From the NCBI GenBank assembly GCA_973895155.1, contig OZ316898.1, positions 16,740,001-16,804,000 of the forward strand: a stretch of DNA of 64,000 nt. The letters run 5' to 3'. This DNA is from Marsupella aquatica. Lineage: Eukaryota > Marchantiophyta. The first letter of the stretch is position 1; every line of letters starts with the position of its first letter. Under the pieces are notes generated by a model, which saw nothing but the letters and a program-made list of their open reading frames with translations, was not told where the DNA came from and did not search any database. A program made the translations under genes and the position numbers. Below are positions 61,601 through 64,000 of the stretch, piece after piece.

Positions 61601-63066
61601 GCTCATTTTGATTCATGAAATATACTGAGGATAACATCTGGAGAGAACGGCAGCCAAGGAAAAACTGGAGCAAGGAAATTTTGGACGGTGGAGGAAAGAG
61701 AGGGGTAAAGTGCAATAAGGTAATAACAAGTAGTTAACTGAAAGTACTTGGTCACTAATTTAAGTTGCCTTTTCAAACTTAATGAAAATAAAAATGAAAT
61801 ATCGATGATACTGAATCTTACAGGAACATTAAAGTCATTTTACTTTGATATCTTTGTTTATTTTAAGATCATTACAATTTGTCATATATAATAAGATGAT
61901 ACTTTGATTAGAATCACATACAAGACAAAAGCTTTTTTTGCTAACCAAAGTTAGTTCTAGCATCATCAGGAGATGGTGTAAACAGGGTGAATTCTTCTTG
62001 TGTTATATCTAAACAGTACGAGATGGTGTAAACATGAGAACTCTCTTTTCTGCTGAGACTGAGCAGTTTTATTTGTGTTTGATGCCAAAAACGCGACCAG
62101 GATACCTTGCATGAATTGTGAGAAATAAGTTGCACTCTACAGGGACCCTTTTCCTAACTAGCACAAAACAGGTGCCTTGACTGTGTCGATGGCCCAGGGT
62201 TTGGCGTGCCCTATTACCATCACTCTGCCTCATTCAAGTTCAGCTTTTCAAGAGGGGCTCTCTCAGATCGGATGGTCTCATTTCAGTTAAACTATTGCCC
62301 AGAAATTGATATCCACCTCTGTATTATGACTCACATTGAGATTTTGGTCAAATTTGCATGAGTTTGTTTTTGACCTCAATGCAATCATCAGCTTCAAGTA
62401 ACAACAAAAGTTTAAGAAACCAATGTAAAGCACCTAAATACATTTTCGATCATGTATCCTCTACTACAATCTTCTCAAGTCGAGGACTAAAGCTATTTAA
62501 AAATGAGCAAAAGCAACTTCCTGATAAATGGTGATTTGTTCAAACATAACATTCAAGTTAGGGTTTGGGAAATCAATTTTATGACTAGTCCGATAACCAT
62601 CACAAGAAATTTACACAATCCCGTAACAACCACTCTTATATACACAAATATATTTACGATGATAGATGTAATCATTCTCACGGAACCATTTGGAGAGTGG
62701 TGAGGTATAGACCTCAACGTTCTGTCTGATTCTTCTGTTTCTCATCGGTGAGCACCATGCCAAAAAGGTGGGCTCCCAAAGAGCTCTACTTCTCGTTTGA
62801 CAATTAAGATAGGCCAATTTTTGTTTCGCCAGAGTATTACACCGTGGCCCAGGTCATTACTTGTTATAAGACAGCTATGCCAAGAGAGACAATTTCAAAT
62901 CCAAATGTGTTAGCACGCCTTAACCAGGAGAAAGGTAGAAGAAAGCAAAGGACGAGCTTCAACGACACATTCACGATGTGATATCTACCATTATCCCCTA
63001 ATCGTAAGAAAACTATTTACAATCTTCCTGTACAACGTGATACCAAAATCTATGTGGCGCTAAAAT

Positions 63067-63261
63067 CTACAAATTCTCTGGCCAGAATTCCCTATAAAAC
63101 TGTCGCTCGAAAGCTTGTTGATACATCCGCTCCTCCTCGGCTTTCATCTTTATGGCCTTCTTAGATAAATTCTTCTCTTTCTTTGATGTCTTCTTAGCTG
63201 TCTTGAGATCCTCCTGCACACACATCATGTGATGTACAAGGATGTACTTGGTTAGATCATC
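63067..63261 (-). CDS. possible 3'-terminal exon of an unidentified gene extending past the right edge
   Basis: Frame ending TAG at 63069-63067 encodes a Lys/Glu-rich helix and an aromatic tail: TSKKEKNLSKKAIKMKAEEE then RMYQQAFERQFYREFWPENL. Two acceptors are possible: TTTTGCAG|GATGATC (exon from 63261) and GTGTGCAG|GAGGAT (from 63213). Both are in the same frame. Composition and the clean exon end look like a real C-terminus, but I do not recognise the family and cannot find the preceding exon in 63262-64000. Confidence 0.4.
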   Translation of the reverse strand, partial: DDLTKYILVHHMMCVQEDLKTAKKTSKKEKNLSKKAIKMKAEEERMYQQAFERQFYREFWPENL

Positions 63262-64000
63262 CTGCAAAACTGAAGCACGGCCACTGTGACCAATCAGGCA
63301 TAATCTTAATTGCCACGATAAAACTAACGAGTGCACTATTTAGAGTACGTCGCGATATCAAGTTCAGCTGAAGGACTACTGATCGACACGGACTTTGAAT
63401 ATCAACATCACAACAGACCGACCGTTTAGTATGCCCAGGGACAGCCCTGAGCTTGCGACCAATAAAAATGAACGAGGCAATTCAGCCTGCCACATAGCCT
63501 TATTTGAAACATGGCTGTGAGCAAGGAATGACAACCGAAAGCCCATTCACTGGCCACCTTAGTGAGGCTATATCTAAAACCAGTGATTTACAACGTAAAA
63601 ATTTAGGCAACTCCACTGAACCGCATCCACTGGCCAAATTGTTTCTCGTCCAGGCCAGGGACACTCAGTCAGGGTCACCTGTTCTGCTTCCGAGAAGTAC
63701 AATATGACCTCCGACTACACTGCAACCTCTACAGTATCGGTGCAAGAGCACCAATTCCATGAGATCGCAGACAAGTCATCATGTCATAAACTCGGTCATT
63801 ATAGCGGTGCAGCTTTAGAACGTACATGGGAGTTACAGGTAACATCCTGTCCATTACGAATAGATATTTTCATCTCCATGACCGGAAGAAAGACACGATA
63901 ATAAACGCTTCACTCTTAAAAATGTATGCCATTGTGGCACTTCTTAACCCCGTATGCGTTCCATATACTAGCAGTAGCGGCCAACGGGCTAGTATTCTCT
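63262..64000. other. right-edge region, unassigned
   Basis: Overlapping short plus-strand frames at 63504-63901 without motifs. If the exon at 63067-63261 is real, this is its upstream intron or further gene sequence on the minus strand. Confidence 0.3.

Larger units (their letters stand above)
57001..63066. other. 6-kb transposon-debris spacer
   Basis: No intact gene. Contains a tRNA-like fragment (57061-57135), an unassigned open stretch on minus (58259-58585), a candidate inverted-repeat element (58813-59027), and decayed coding sequence (60200-61600). The regions 57140-58250, 59030-60200 and 61700-63060 show only AT-rich non-coding sequence to me. Confidence 0.45.

Overview
This is a piece of a land-plant nuclear genome. 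The coding genes are broken by short spliceosomal introns (about 80-900 bp). The gene set is plant-type: a plastid-targeted histidine-biosynthesis enzyme, an 866-residue ATG9 and a plant-style SEC16. GC content is moderate and the intergenic DNA is rich in short tandem duplications and decayed repeats. Compact introns and genes about 5-10 kb apart would suit a bryophyte or another non-seed plant, but that is inference; the sequence alone does not give the species.

I could assemble seven complete protein genes, with reading frame kept across every predicted splice junction. They are: HISN5/imidazoleglycerol-phosphate dehydratase (+, 1798-4575, 9 exons); ATG9 (+, 13110-17979, 9 exons); an organellar-type HSP20 small heat-shock protein (-, 19565-21174, 2 exons); D-2-hydroxyglutarate dehydrogenase (+, 27367-29103, no introns); an ING1-like PHD-finger protein (-, 32208-32879, no introns); an organelle-targeted TPR protein of the kinesin-light-chain-like family (+, 37689-42664, 11 exons); and SEC16 (-, 46422-55244, 13 exons, two of them followed by GC-AG introns). 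Possible terminal exons of two further genes touch the window edges (1-249 on +, 63067-63261 on -).

The genes have no common pathway and are not co-transcribed. The neighbour pairs ATG9/HSP20, D2HGDH/ING and TPR/SEC16 converge, while HSP20/D2HGDH and ING/TPR diverge. Two genes serve endomembrane traffic (SEC16 at ER exit sites, ATG9 on autophagy vesicles), three encode organelle-targeted proteins (HISN5, D2HGDH, TPR; HSP20 probably also), and ING is nuclear.

The spaces between genes (4.6-9.8, 21.2-27.0, 29.1-32.2, 33.3-37.0, 42.7-46.4 and 57-63 kb) hold repeat debris. This includes perfect or near-perfect tandem duplications of 46-110 bp, a dispersed purine-rich repeat family with at least two clear copies, an AT-rich nested palindrome, a candidate MITE with inverted ends, tRNA-like (SINE-like) fragments, a decayed C2H2 zinc-finger reading frame, and a decayed coiled-coil reading frame that may belong to a transposon. 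I found no rRNA gene, no convincing intact tRNA gene and no CRISPR array.
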